A stretch of DNA of 64,000 nucleotides from Lasioglossum baleicum (taxonomy: Eukaryota > Arthropoda > Insecta > Hymenoptera > Halictidae), in assembly GCF_051020765.1 (NCBI RefSeq), contig NC_134934.1, positions 4,650,001-4,714,000 of the forward strand, written 5' to 3'. Shown in pieces: positions 24,501 to 38,700 of the stretch; the stretch's first letter is position 1, and each line of letters begins with the position of its first letter. The translations under genes were made by a program, and so were the position numbers. The notes below the pieces were generated by a model, which did not search any database, was not told the DNA's origin, and saw only the letters and a list, made by a program, of their open reading frames with translations.

Positions 24501-26595
24501 TGCGAGCGAACGAACGAGAGACAGCCCGGAGAAAGAGAGAGGATGTGTCTCGGGTAATATTAATGACGTCAACCCGAAAAGAGTTTTAAAAAAAAACACA
24601 TTGTTTTTTCACTTGGTAAATCCAGTTTTAACGAGAGCCCCCGTGTTCGTCAATGGACGATCTGAATAGTAATTGGTCGATTGCGGATTTTATGCATTCG
24701 TAACACATACAAACGCAGCGACACGCGCAAGTGAAAACGGTGGGTGAAACTGATGATGCTTCTGTTTCACGTTTGATTTATTACAGCTCTTTCCCCCCCC
24801 CCCCCCGGTCGCGCAACATCTGCAGTAATTAGTGATTTCGAAGTTACTTGAAGTATTGCCGAGACCGGCTTCTCGCGGTGATGGTTTTATAAGTGTCAGG
24901 CTGCGGGAAAGTTTGCTAATTTTTGGGAATGTAAATTTTGGGAGATTTCCTAACATAATTAACAGCTCGTTAAAATTTCACGAATATTAACGGCGTTCTA
25001 CGTTTATACATTGAGCGGAAATATTGCTTCGGTTTCGAATAATTGAACGTGTTCGTTTAATCTAGATCGATATCGAAAATGCTGAAAGAGTAAAAGGTAA
25101 TCGGTTCTTCATCCGTATCGGAGCATCTTAGAAAATACAATACTTATCGACAGCGGCTAGTCGACGTAATTAACCGGGTACCGCGAACGTTGTCGATCAG
25201 ATTTTAATCCGAAAATAATGAAGTTCCGTGGTTTCTCTGACCTACATCGAACAGTTTCCTTTCAGTTTGTTTATACATTATTAGTCATAATTATATTTCT
25301 GTACACCGAATGAGTTGAGTGCTTGTAAAACAGCAATTTCATTATTTCCCATTACTTTCCGTCTGTTCGACCCGACGCTCGTAAATATTCCAATCAGTTC
25401 CATAGATTTCTGTATTCCGCGGGCCGATGCGATTGTAATAATAGATAAGTTCGTAATGAGTCAAAGTAATAACAAAATGTTAACGCAATAACGAGTTAAA
25501 TGCGAACACGAAATTAAACTGAGAAATTAATATCACAGCCGATACATAACGATCCACAATGTGCCAATTAATAATGATATTAACGACTTTGTCGCGATGT
25601 AATTTGCTGTGCACCTAATGAAAACGTAACCATCAATATCAATAATTATCCCGTAATGCTAGATAAGCAACTGCACACAGATAATCTGTCGTAATAGCTT
25701 AGAAGAAATCGCGACTTTGGTCAGATATTCATCTACAAACGAAAATTCTGCAGTACTGAACAGTAGTTGCTTTTTACGCAGAACAAACATTTTTGGTGTC
25801 CGTACGTTCCTCAGAAAACAATGGTAAAAGTTATTCTATTATAGTTCCAATTCATTTTCGAATTTGTACATTAATCTGATTAATTGTGTTTTATTCATGA
25901 TCTGATATTTTCAATAAACATTTCGTCTACCCATAAGTAGATTGAATAAATATATTAGCAGGTTGTTCGTGGACGTGATTTATACGTGCATGCTAATTAA
26001 ATTTATTGATAATTAGCGTGGTGAAATAAATTGTTCACATCAATAGAAAAATGAAATTGTTGCGCTCAGCAGAAAGTAATTCGAGCTCTAAACAAATCAC
26101 AGTGGTCTTTGGCAGAAATCGGCAATTGCGCGCGGGTGGGAGGTTTAAACACGTAGTAATTAGCGTATCAGCGTTGGTTTTTGTTATCGGATGCGCATCG
26201 GCAGGTCCGAAATCGCGTGTAGCGGGAAATCGTCGCGCGTCGTTCCGCACTGTTATCGCTATCATTTTAAAAAAAGCATATGATCGTCGGCGTAGCTCGC
26301 CAGTTGACGGTAGTCGCGTTCCTTCGCGCGAACCGAAACGACCGGAGATCGACTTCGAACGAACGACGTCGGTGAAAAAGGATCGCGAAAAACGAAAGCC
26401 ATAAAAATAAGACGAAGAATCTGTCGCGGTGTTTACCGCCTGTGTAGTTTCTGGTCGCTCTAAAGAACTTCCGTTTTAATTTATTCCCGGAAGCAGGCGC
26501 ATCCGTGACAGCAGCGGCCGACTCCGGAGGAGGAACAGGATCAGAAGGAAAAGTTTCCCGGCTGTTCCCAAGGATTACCTTCCCCATCGTCGGGC
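21575..26595. other. Upstream region of the SLC44A1 gene
   Basis: No coding exon is seen. The region around 21840-22700 is CpG-rich, with (CT)n at 22318-22343 and a good splice-donor string ccag|gtatgtg at 22147/22148, so a 5' leader exon could lie here. A run of about 18 C occurs at 24790-24808. A 39-bp imperfect duplication (gatcgaaatgaa) lies at 23840-23920. The last 500 bp before the start codon are again CpG-rich and may include the 5' UTR. Confidence 0.35.
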
Positions 26596-26669
26596 ATGGG
26601 TTGCTGCGGCTGCTCGGACGAGACCTCGTCCAAAGTGGAGCCCACGGTAAGAATTATTTTTTATGATTC

Positions 26670-26705
<36 letters not shown>

Positions 26706-29700
26706 CCTCTCTCTCGTCGACCCACACCCGCCGCTGAAATTTCCGCTCAAGTATTTTAATATAAAACTTCGAGCTTTGCTTGTCACGGTAAACTGAACTT
26801 GCAGCTACCGGGGGACGCAGTCAACCCCCATTTCGAGACCATCGGGTCTCCGAGTCAACCCCCCTCAGTATGCCACTCAAGTTTCGATTCAACCCCCTCC
26901 GACTCCACTCTGTTTAGAAGGGCGATTGTGTCGCTCCTTTCTCGGGGATTTTTGCAAAATCTACATTTCGAGATTTCAGCCCGATTTATTCTTATTTTTC
27001 AATTCGTTCGTCGTTTCGAATAATTACCGTCGTTTCTTGCATGCACCTTTTTACACATTTTCATTCGTCTAAATAAATTGTACACAACGCAGTTGCAAAA
27101 AAAGCTTATCTTGTTACTTTTACTTTTTCCAAGCTCCATTGATGGAACTTTCTATGAAATTTATTAGAGAATATTTTTTTCATTCGTCTAAATAGAACAC
27201 AGTGATAGAATTGATGTACATTAAGGTTATTCACAGCCATTCTTTTATTTACTTTTTCACATTTACTATTACTTTCTCGAAGTTTCTCTGATGGATTCTA
27301 TTTATTAATTTCAATATGGAAGGATTTCTCATGCAATTTTTTAAACAATTCGTCCGAGTGAATCGCGAATCACGGTTCCAGAATTGAAGTGCATTTAGAT
27401 TATCGTTGACCATAAAGTACTGCAGGAATTGTTAATAACAAAAGAGTTTGCGTTGAAATATATTTAAGTGCACTCAGCGTTACACGAGTTTACTTAACAT
27501 CACTCCGGTTTCCCCAGGAGTAGAAATTTGTTTCTCGAAATTCTACGATTTGACAGATGGCTGGTTCACCTCTTGGTAACTGAAAAATTCAAGTCGCTCG
27601 CCTGGCTGTTTACGGACCTACCTTTTGTCATTCTCAAACGAGTTCGTTTGTCACGTAGATTTATTTATGCACCAGAAATCGTAGAATTTGCGAAACTGAA
27701 ACGTGCTTTACTACAAGAAGTATCGAAACTCTCGATATCAATTGTAGGAACTAATGCCGTGTTTACTCTAACAAAAACATGTCGACTGTCTGGTGAAGTA
27801 TCGACACATCGATGACCTTAAAACAAATAGGGTTGCATTAAAGAATAAAATAACATTGCACCTCTGGCGGGTGCATCGGTGCATCCCCATAAAAAATAAT
27901 GTCATAGGAGGTTGGGACGTACATAGTATGACGTATGATTTTGTTCCTCTATCATTTGGTTCCAATTTTACTTAAATAAGAGTTTCAAATAGTTATCTTC
28001 AGAACCGTTTCAGAAACCCTGCTTAAAACTGAATTTCTATCCATTCGTATTTCGTAGGTGTGATAATTTTATTCGTGGCCCTCGCAATTCATTAAAAATA
28101 TTTTCAATTGCAATCACTTAATCATCACCAGACTGCGGATCTTCACGCATTTATGAAGAAATTGATTCGGCGAAATATAAAACAGTAAAAGATTTAGATA
28201 ATTCAACAATGTCGTTAATGAAAGTCGTAATTCAAAGTCGTTAAGGAATGAAATCAATTTTTATGTTATTTCTGCTTCTCACAATCAATGCAGAACATTT
28301 TTATTTTTCATAAAGATCCGCAGTCTAATCATCACATTGATGGAGGATGGATTTTGATTGAAAGAAAATGAACGTGGGGATTCGATTCAACAAGATTCAG
28401 TCAGTTCGTTTATCTTTCATTGCAAATATTATCGTCGCGCACATCTCTGTGAAACAAACCAGCAACAGACACTGCATTAGCTAATACCGAGTATAATTTC
28501 TTACTTAGCAAGTAAGATTTATGAAGTCGTGGTGCGCTATCTCCTACGAAGTTGTTGCAGCCACTTTTGCAACTGTCTGTTCCAGATACTGGTGGATTTT
28601 TAAACTAGTTGCCGCGATATATTTATGTGCATCTTATCTTTAATCGTGTCTACACACAGGAAGAAACAATACCTGACTGTCCCCCAGGAAATTTATCAGC
28701 TGATAAGTTGAGCGCATTCTCGAGCACATTAGACTCTAAAAGCCGTGAACAAAGGCTGACTACAGATGCTCATTCCAGGCGTTTCGAAATATAATCACGG
28801 AGGGGGATGATTCTAAACTGGTTTGGGAAGTGGTGCGCCTAAGGGAACGCATTTCCGGCCCAGTGGGTCCGTTATTTCTCTAATTACATTATTTTATGAC
28901 TATAATTGTCAATTCGAACTAGTCAAAGGCATTACAGTTCAGCTGGAAGCATTTGTTACAGTCGCGTGCTTGCGAAGACACACAACCTATTAGACATTTC
29001 CAACGCTTAGTTACAGAATTAGATAAATTGACAACGGGGATTTTATGCATTTATGACAAAAATGAATAGGCGTACTTTAAAACAGTAAAGACACTAGAAG
29101 AATTTTAAAATACTGTTATATTATTTTCAATCCATTTCATTCCAGTCCTATTTCGCTCCAGATTGTTGGAATTCAGCTAGAAAATTTTTATTTTGCATAA
29201 AGATCCGCTGTCTAATAATAATAATATCTTTGTTCTGCTTAATGGCTCCGAAATAGTGGTCTAAGAAAAAAAGGAGAGAAATGAGTTTATTAGTTACTTC
29301 ACATCACATTATTTTAAACTAAATCTACTGATAAATAATGACTAGACAGCGGATCTGTATGCAAAATAAGAATGTTTTACCTGATTCGCAACAAACTGGA
29401 GTGAAATAGAAATTCTTATTCTCTTTCTTAATATGCTTTTAGGTCGACAATAATATAACAGTATTTTGAAATTCTTCTAATGTTTCTACTGTTTTAAATT
29501 ACACCTACTCATTTTCGGCATAAAATGCATAAAATCCGCTGTCTAATGATGACACAACAGCGCAATAACAACGGTGTTACTCTGGCATAATCTTCGTTCG
29601 TAATTTCCTGTCCAAAATAAAACATTAGGTACACAATTACTATTTTAATACCGACTGATTACGAGAGCCATGAATTCATTTACACAATGGGCAAAATAAG

Positions 29701-32700
29701 AAATATTCGCTGTTCGCCATTATCAGAAATAATAGCGCTGGGTAGCAAGGCTCCAAGTTCTGCCGACAGCAATAGTCATCGGGACGACTAATTTCAGTCT
29801 TGTCTACAACTTTTTTCATTTAAAGCGAAAGAGTCTGTCGCCGACAAATACGAAATGAAATTCTTCGTTTGTGTTGTTCCTCGTTTAGGCGTGTACCGAT
29901 TGAAACTCGTCACTGTGTTAACAACAAATAAAATTCGAAATGAAAATCCCATTTAAGTGTCTCCTATAATTACGTTTCTCAACTATCTCTCTCTCTCTCT
30001 CTCCCTCTAGTAGCGTGATTTTAAAAATATAATTAACTAGAACTGCTATCCTCCATCGGTAAGATCGAGTTCCTAGCACCGAATGTATTTATGGGATTGC
30101 ACATGTTTGTGAATGGTGTATTTCGGGAGTCTACGATCATGGAACACTATGAAACGCACATAAGCCGTTCCACGGAACGAGAAAGCTACTATAAAAATGG
30201 GTTTAAGGATTGGAATCAATAGGAAGCGCTTATGCGAGCGTGTAGTGCGATAGCACACCTTTTATCCCTGCAATTTCTCCGGTTGTAAAGACACAGAGAT
30301 TGTTCGGTTGATGGTATCAGAACGAAGCGAGCTAAATTGTACTTCGATTATAATAAAAACTGAAATATCTTCCTCGAGTAAAAATGATTTATACTAACAA
30401 TAAGATCGATGAAGAGCAGAAGAACTTAACACAATTAAAATCTGAGAATAATCCAGATGCTTCGCAACCAAGATCATTCGCAAAGAAAAGAAAGTAATTC
30501 GGAACAGAGAGCGGCGCACATCGTCGATTCTTTCGGTCGTGCTCCGAGCTAATGCGATTAATAATTAGCATTAAGCTCGACACATTTTCCTCGGCGCGGC
30601 GAGGTCGAGATCTTCGGCGTCCACGCTCTAAAAATGTCTCGATGAACAGTTTAATAAAGCATTCGATTTAATTGGCAGTTAACGCGATTTGGATCATGGG
30701 ATATTCGCCGAGCCCGTGCCTGGTCGTATCGATTGTCGGGCCGGTTTCGATTAAAATTTAATATCGTCTCGTTGTCGGCGCTTACTTTCGTTTCGGATGT
30801 AGACGAGGAGACGCTATAATTACGAGCGTCGAGCAACGTATGGTATTCACTCCGTTCATTTAAGGAGGCAGCCAGCAGTTGTCTCCGAACCCGACTAAAA
30901 CGTCCAATTAATACCGAAGTTCATTACCGCGCAACGAGCGTCGCAGACTCCGCTAACCCGTCGTTTATCCACTGAATCAGCTCCAACCCCCAAACCTCTT
31001 CCTCCATAAGCCGATCTTCTGGTCACGTGACTACACACGCCGGAATATTGGTCGCTCAAGGCCATTTGCCTGATTGTGAATCATGCTATAGCCAGCTCCT
31101 ATCCCCCCTCCCACTCTTCTATGCTAACATCTTGTCTCCTATCCGAACGACCCGCCAAGAGTCGATGTTCCCCGGTGATTAAGAGAGAATCGAAGAATTT
31201 CCATCCTGGAATTTCATTTCGATCCCGATCCGACTGAAATTATAAAGACTAATACCCTACCATCGATCCGTTCTCACTAGCAGGTGATTTAAATGATGGA
31301 TCTTCGATGCTACTACAACGCTCAAAAGATATATGTAGGTCCAGGTTTTCTGCAGGAATTCCCGAGTTCCTGTCCCTGCTGATGGGCAAGTTTACGGAGT
31401 CTGTCTATTTCAATTTCGCGCGGACATAACTGCTGAAAAGTTTTGAATAATGTTAAGTTACAAGGTGGTGACAGCTCAAAGCCATCGGCATTACTTTGTT
31501 CTTGGAAGACGCATAGCTGTGGTTTTGCAGTTTGTAACGAGGATTGTTGTGCAACGCGATATTCACGGAAAAAAGAACGTACTTTTTAGAATTTTAGATC
31601 TGCAATGGCTACTACCACCGAAAATCAAATTCTTATTTTATATTCTACTTTCTTAAAATTCCTCTAGAAAAATCGCGATTTGCATTTAAACATCCACAGT
31701 CTAATAGTTACCATTAACAAATGCTATACCCAAGTAATTTATCTAACGTCACATTCAAAGAAAGACGACAAAGAGTATGATCGGATATAATATAATTTTT
31801 CTCTCAATACGTATATCTTATCCAACGCAGCTCTTTCTTCCTGTTCTTATCATTAATGAGTGTTTGATAGTTATTAATGAGTCATTCATTTTCCGATTGT
31901 TCCGCCAAGACGATGAAGAGTATGATCGAATATAATATAATTTCTTCTCTCAATACATATAGGTTGTCAATCGCAACTCTTTCTTTCTGTTCTTATCATT
32001 AATGAATGTTTGATAGTTATTAATGAGTTGTTAATCTTTCGATTATTGCGCCATATAAAAAAGTGGCAATATAGTCTTACGTTGTGTTAGTGGTTGGAAC
32101 AGTTACATTTCACATCCTTCCTAGATTACGATGCGGTATGATCGAAGAAATATGTTATCGCTTACAAGCGGATATTTCGTGTTTTTCATAGAACGTGCCT
32201 TTCCTCTGACTGCAAGATTGTCCCGTATAGAACAGTATTTTCTAATGGTAAAAGATCAACATTCCCCCACACTGGTACACTACGATAAAGTACTTCAGAA
32301 TCTGGATGGTATCACTGTGCTCTCATTTTTACACTTCCATTACAACAGACAGATTACGAATTTGCATGTGCAAAATGAAAATAGTCAACACCAACTACAA
32401 GAATAATAAAATGCATTTCTTCCATTAAGAATTTGACTACGCAGAAAATGAAATGATTCTAATGTGTCTCGACAACTTGGTATTTCGCCTATTTTTGTAA
32501 CAAACGCACAAAATTCGCAGTCTACTCGTGACTGTCTATGAAAACCACGCGACACCGGCAGCAGATGTATGCGGAATGAATTTTGCCTTTAAAAGCAAAC
32601 GTAGCGACGCGACGCGACGCCACGACGAAATCTAGAGCAACAATCGGAAGGAGTGTTTAATCGCGTGTATCGAATATTTTTCAGGGAATTCAATGTTTGA

Positions 32701-35700
32701 ACGTTCCCTATGGGACCTTCCCGTTAATAATATAATTCATTGTTCTCCGATAACCGGCCACGGCCAATTTGTGGGGCACGCGGCCGCAAGGACGCGCTGA
32801 ATTTAAACTATTATATTACCATCCTATTAAGAAAACAGTGGGTGAAACCGGAGCCTCTCGCAGCCGTTTACCATGGCAATTAGTGTCCTTCGGTTGTCGA
32901 AACGCGTTCCAACCCTTAAATGGGTCGAAAGCATCGTGCTGTACTTTTCTACGATACTTTTGAAAACCGCGATTAGAAATTCGATTTTTCTTTGCACCTT
33001 GGTGCGTGCAGCGAACGCACGAAAGATTCGCGCTGATAATGATGTGATCAATAGTACGGAATGGCGTGCTTTTAATAAGCCCGAGAGGAATTTAATTATG
33101 CCCGGACGCTAATGCAAGGTCACCGTCAAAGAATCTAATTAATTTAGGGTGGCGGCTGCACACGGTCTGAGTTCTAACAGGGTTACAAGTTTCCCTGTGT
33201 CGGTGAAACGTCGCAGGATTCGCTAAAAGCATTAGCTCCGCCCGATTTCACAGGTTTGAAAATTTACTGGAACGCCGACCGCAAACGATAGATTTCGCCT
33301 TTTCTTTTGTTCTTCTTCGTTTTCGCTCTCTTTTCTTTTCGGAGACTAACGTGACAACGATACGCACGTTGGAAAATCGAGACACAGGTCGTTGGGTCAG
33401 CGATCGACAAATTTTTCCGGGGCCAGAATTAAATTTCTCATGCATGGGCGCACGTGTCCAGAACCGGTGCTCGACGAAAATGATAAGATTACACGTGAAA
33501 TGCAACTGTTTCTACCGTTCGCGATCAAACGGCATTCGGCTTTTACAGAATTTTCGCCGTCGATGAAACTGCGAACCCACGAGAGCCGAACCGTTATTGT
33601 AAAGATTCGGACACGTTTGTTTACTGTAGCAAGATCTTCTGCTAAAAATTCCACTCTCTGTTTCCGGATACTTTAAACCCCGAATTTAAACGAAATTCAT
33701 ATGAACCAAAGACACCATTCATTATTCGACAAAACATGACAATAGACAGCTGCACTGTGCCTTGGATAACCAGAAATTTTTCCTTTTTCTCATGTAATCC
33801 TGTAAATTTTAACGAGAAAATGCGGAAAATGCAAGTTTCAATCCTAGGAGATCGGTGGTGCAAAAGTTATGAGTGTTTAAACTTAAGCGATTTTCAGTAG
33901 ACAAAAATTTCTGGTTTCCGCGCTGTATTTAGTAAGGCCCCGTATAATCTGAATTATTCGTGATTTTTAAACGGCTCTGAATTATTTGAGATAAGCATGA
34001 AGATCCAAACGACACATAAATAGTGGGATAAATGAAATAGAAAAATCGAAGAACCGTGTATCAGAAATCTGGGAAACAACTCTGAAGATGGTGAGAGATA
34101 AATTGAAGGAGAAAGTTCAGACAGGAACATTGATAATGCTTCGTGCGACTAGTACGACTTGTATATAAAAACGATTACATTAAGTTTTCAAGTACCAGAA
34201 TGTTTACGGACGGCAGTGTGTTTGTTTAAAATGTGAGAGCGTACCGAGATGAAAGTGTAAAATTACGGATCTCTTGCGGAACACTATTTTTGAGGAAGCG
34301 TATGAAGGTTAATTTCGCAGAAAATGCTCGGAACAGCTTGCTCCGAGAGAAATCCACTGAATACTTATATAAATGGGAATGCATTATACAGAATGATTGA
34401 CTGAGTAAGGAGCCACGATAAAGTTTCAAATTCCCAGGCAATAAATTTTCCCTCCCGCTGCGCGAGAAGTATTTCTTATAACTCACTTAAGCCCTTCGTA
34501 AAGAAAACAATTCTCTGTTTAGCGCCCGGTTCCGAAACTTTGTCTTCGCGGAATTGGAACGAGCATAAACATTTCTGGCCTGCTTACTAATAACTTCTTA
34601 CCAGGCTGCGGATTTTACGAATTTCCAATAAATTCGTCGGTGGAAAAACGCTGTAAAGCTACCGGAACGTCTCCCAGCCAAGGAACACGTAATTTTTATT
34701 CGTCACGTTAGAAAACCCTAACGGGAAGAACCACAACCGGAGGATTGCTACTAACCCCGCTAATCCTCTGAAAATTAGCATTCTCGTCTAAGTCGGCGAG
34801 GAATCCGCGTTTACCTCTGAATTTCGTCGGGAGTGAATACCGCTCACGTTTTAACGCTTCGTTACTCGGGTGAGAAATGTGTACATACAAGGAACGCGTA
34901 AAATGAACAAATTAAAACCTTCTAAATATTCGAACTGCAAATAATAGGAGGTCTATCTTTAATTGCTTATTTCCTTGCAGCTTGCGAAATATCTAGCGGT
35001 GCTTACCGCAGCCCGGAGCCTGAGCAACGAAGAGTTAATATTACGTTAAAGAACTGCGACTGGAATAAGCGAAAAATTACCAGCGCGATCAAGGGGTTGA
35101 CGCCCGGCGAACGAGGGGTGGCTTTAATTCGGTCGCTCGCCAGCAGATATCACTGACGACTTTCGCGGAGGGAGAGAGCGAGAGAGAGATAGATAGATAT
35201 ATATGTATATATAGAGCGAGAGAGTGAGAGAGGAGTGAAAGATAGAAAAAAAAAATAAGCGAAGGCTGACGCGACGTTAATAAATGGAGGTGCGCGGTAT
35301 TTTTCGAGAAATACGTTCTTTCCAGCAACGATTTTCCATATTTATCCGTTTCAGACGCCAGAAAACCAGGGCACGCCGACCAGACACTCGGAGCAGGTTT
35401 TCGTCACAGATCGATCCTGTACAGACATCGTGGCTTTGATCGTTCTGATCGCTCTCGCAGTCGGTTACGTACGTCTAGCACTGCCTCTTCTTCTACTTCT
35501 TCGATTTTCCTTTTTCTTCCTCGGGCCAGCTCTCTTCGGGGCTGGTTTTTACCCCGCTCCCGTCCCGATTCACTCTGTTCCCCCTCGCTATGTATTTCAC
35601 CATCGCGGATACGCTCCGCGAGACGCAGCACGAATATACATATTTCCCGTTTCTGCTTCCGGCGCAGGGCTATCTGGTGAGCAACGCGGTGAAGAAAGGG

Positions 35701-38700
35701 GACATCTACCGCGTTATAAATGGCTACGATGACTGCGCAAACGTTTGCGGACGCAACACACCCGCCGAAACTAATCCCGAATTTAGTTGCAAGGGTAAAG
35801 ACATGACGAGCGAACGGTAAGCATCATTTCTCCTCTGGCTGCACGCATGCACACCTCCCTCTTCTTTTCTCTGACAAACCCCCGTCGTCAAGGAACGGCC
35901 CGTAAACCCGTGAACCCCGGGGTTTCGGGGCCGAGTTTCGAGCCGGCAGCCCCGGAAATTCGCTGGAAAATGTTAAAGGCTGAGTAATTAGCTCGCTCGG
36001 ATTCGTTGATGGAACTTTAATTCGTCCTGGGCTCATGAATTTCCACCGACGCGATTGACGACCTGCCTCGCCGCACCTCGCCTCGCCGCGCCTCGCCTCG
36101 CCGCGCGCGCGTAAGCTCCTCTGCTGACCCCGTTGCGGACCCTTCGTTTTTGCTGATCAGTAGCCCGGCTAATTTTTAGACGGGTTCTTTAACCTTCCGT
36201 GCCACGCATTCGCGTTTCGCAGAGCTAATAATTCCCCACGAACAGCATAAAGCTCCTCTGTGATGCGAACCCTTTTTGCGGTCAACGGGGGCGGACATGT
36301 TTCACGATTTCCTCGCGGCCGTGAACTGATGAATACGTGTAAGTACTTGCCATTCTCTTTTTAAGCGATTTACTTCCTCGAAATACGGGTCGATCCTTCC
36401 GTTAAATTCTGCTCGTAATAGCTGGTAATTTCAGTTTGATGTGAACATACAGTGTTCTGGGTGCAAAAGGAACGTAAACCTTCAGCCATCTGAGAGTTAA
36501 CACGTTCCAGGACATTAACACACTTGGTTTGTATTAGGTTGGTTACTTCTGTTGCATTTGAAAGAAAACATTTGAATCAATTTATACAAAATATACTATA
36601 TGTATGTTTAATATTAATAATAATGATAATTGCTGTTTCCCAATCACTCACTAGAGACTGCGGATCTTTATGCATTTATGGCTTATAAAAATTTTCAAAA
36701 CAATGCTGGACTATTAAAAATTCCACAGAATTTAGTACGATTTTGATTTATTTTGGATCTGCAAATGCTATTACCAATGAAAATAGAATTCTATTTGGTA
36801 CTTTCTTAAAATTTGTCCATAAAAATTGGAAAATGTATAAACATCCCTAGTCAACATATTCACAAGCGAAATTACCTGTTTATTTCAAATACGATAGAAC
36901 TTTCCCTCGAAGCTAATACATTCAGTTTTCCTGTCGTCATTTTTCCATTGTACCCGGATTGCAAAATACAATTAAAGCAATCATTGTATTTCGTGGAAGC
37001 ATTTATTCGCGGACATTTCGAAAATCAAGTCTAATGAGGATGGGTTTCGACACAATTTTTGCATATCGAATGTAATTTGTGTGTGATATTTTGAAATCTG
37101 CGACTGTTTGTTGATTCGTATACAATTGTTTCCATTCGTTTCGGTGGTTTTATTTTTTTCGATGGAACGTTTATTAACGCGGTTACTATAAACGAAGCAT
37201 TTCGCGCCAGGATAAATTGCAATAATTTTAATCTCCTTATCGGAGAGCCGTGAAATTCCCGTTTCGCTCTAGCGAGTTATTCCGCGTTTCTTTCGGTGTT
37301 GTTTTAATTGATTTCATTGCGGATGGCGTTTCATTAATTATTCCACTCGTCGGTGGAAGTGAAATCGAATCATTGTGTCTAGAGCGGCCATGTTGACGCA
37401 AACCGGTGTTCGGGCTATCTAATTCTTGTTTCTTTCGGTTAGATCAATACCACTTCTCTCTGCGCAGACAATTTCGTGTTTTCTTCTCTGCTTGCAATCG
37501 AACAACTATTTACAGACACACCACGAATAATTAAAGCAAGCTATCGCTAAAGGGTTGATTTTTACCAAGAATTACAATCGTTCTTGGTTATAATTTTCTG
37601 TGTTGTTGTTTTGTACATGTACTTTATATTTACTACAACACACAATGCATATACATACACAGTCTTTTTAAACAAGTTTCTGGTCGAGTTATAAGGGAGT
37701 CTACTGTAGCCAAATCGAAAAATTGTCGAGAATAAAAATTGTCTGCATTGATTGCAAAAGACAGAGGCTAATCAAAAACGTTTTTCAATTTCGATTTTGT
37801 TGATTATCGATGTACCGCGACTGGAAACTACATAGACATGTAATAAATGCATTGTAACTTCATTCTTCTAAGAAATCATGAACGACAGAAATGTTCTAAT
37901 CAGCGCAACCGAATAAATGAATAAAATCCGCAGTCTAATCATCGGGTATTTGTATCCGGTGCGATAAAAAGATCAACGTTGATCAGAAACTAGATTCGAA
38001 AATACATGAAATAAAATTGGATAAAGAACACTCCCCTCGCGTTAATTAAAAGGAAGAATTGCATTAAATGTTACACCGCACGCATTCCGGAGTTCTCGAG
38101 TGACAAATTGTTCAAAGAAGAGTTTCACAATTTTCCGCGCTCGTCCTATAAAAGATAACAGAATCAATGGAAGAATAATAATCACGCTTCGCTCGTCGAA
38201 AGAAAATAAAACCGCGTGGAGCCGAGGTACATAAACACAATAAAATTCGAACGAACTGGTTGCGCGGCCGAATATTCGCCGAGCAAACCCGCTAAATTGT
38301 AAATCGTTCACGGTCTGAATGTTAGAGTTCAATTTACCACATTTTCCTTCCGCGCTAACACAAAAGAGTTTCTCGTCGGATATCAATGGGAGCGGTTCTA
38401 TTTATTTAGATGAAAATATTTCCGCGAATTCACGTAAACAGAATAACGACGGCATTTTCGCCGACTTCGCCGGTGCTTCGCCTGAATTTTAAGTTTCCTA
38501 CGTTTTCTCCTCGCGCCGCGCCGCGCCGCCGCCGCCGCTTCGTACCGCCACGCTCGACTTCGTTCCGCGCGCCGCCCGCCGAGCCGCGCCGTTCGAAACG
38601 TGTCGGTAAAAAGTTCAGCGTCGAACTTTCCCCGTGTATCCAGTTACCCCGGCAAAAATATTCGCTGAATAAATTTGTTAGTGCGCGCTAATCCTTTGCG

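Larger units (their letters stand above)
26647..35354 (+). other. SLC44A1 intron 1 (8.7 kb)
   Basis: Bounded by ACG|gtaaga and tttcag|ACG, phase 0. Holds hAT MITEs at 28129, 29029 and 29343, a family fragment ending at 31704 and another ending at 32524, a 145-bp tandem duplication at 31771-32050, (CT)n at 29987-30004 and a GA/TA-rich tract at 35168-35235. No further gene is recognised within it on either strand. Confidence 0.75.

Noticed and set aside
24676..24705. Possible hAT MITE ends near 24676, 34606 and 40187
   Set aside because: Each resembles one terminus (for example ctgcggatttta) but has no partner end or target duplication; too weak to list as elements.
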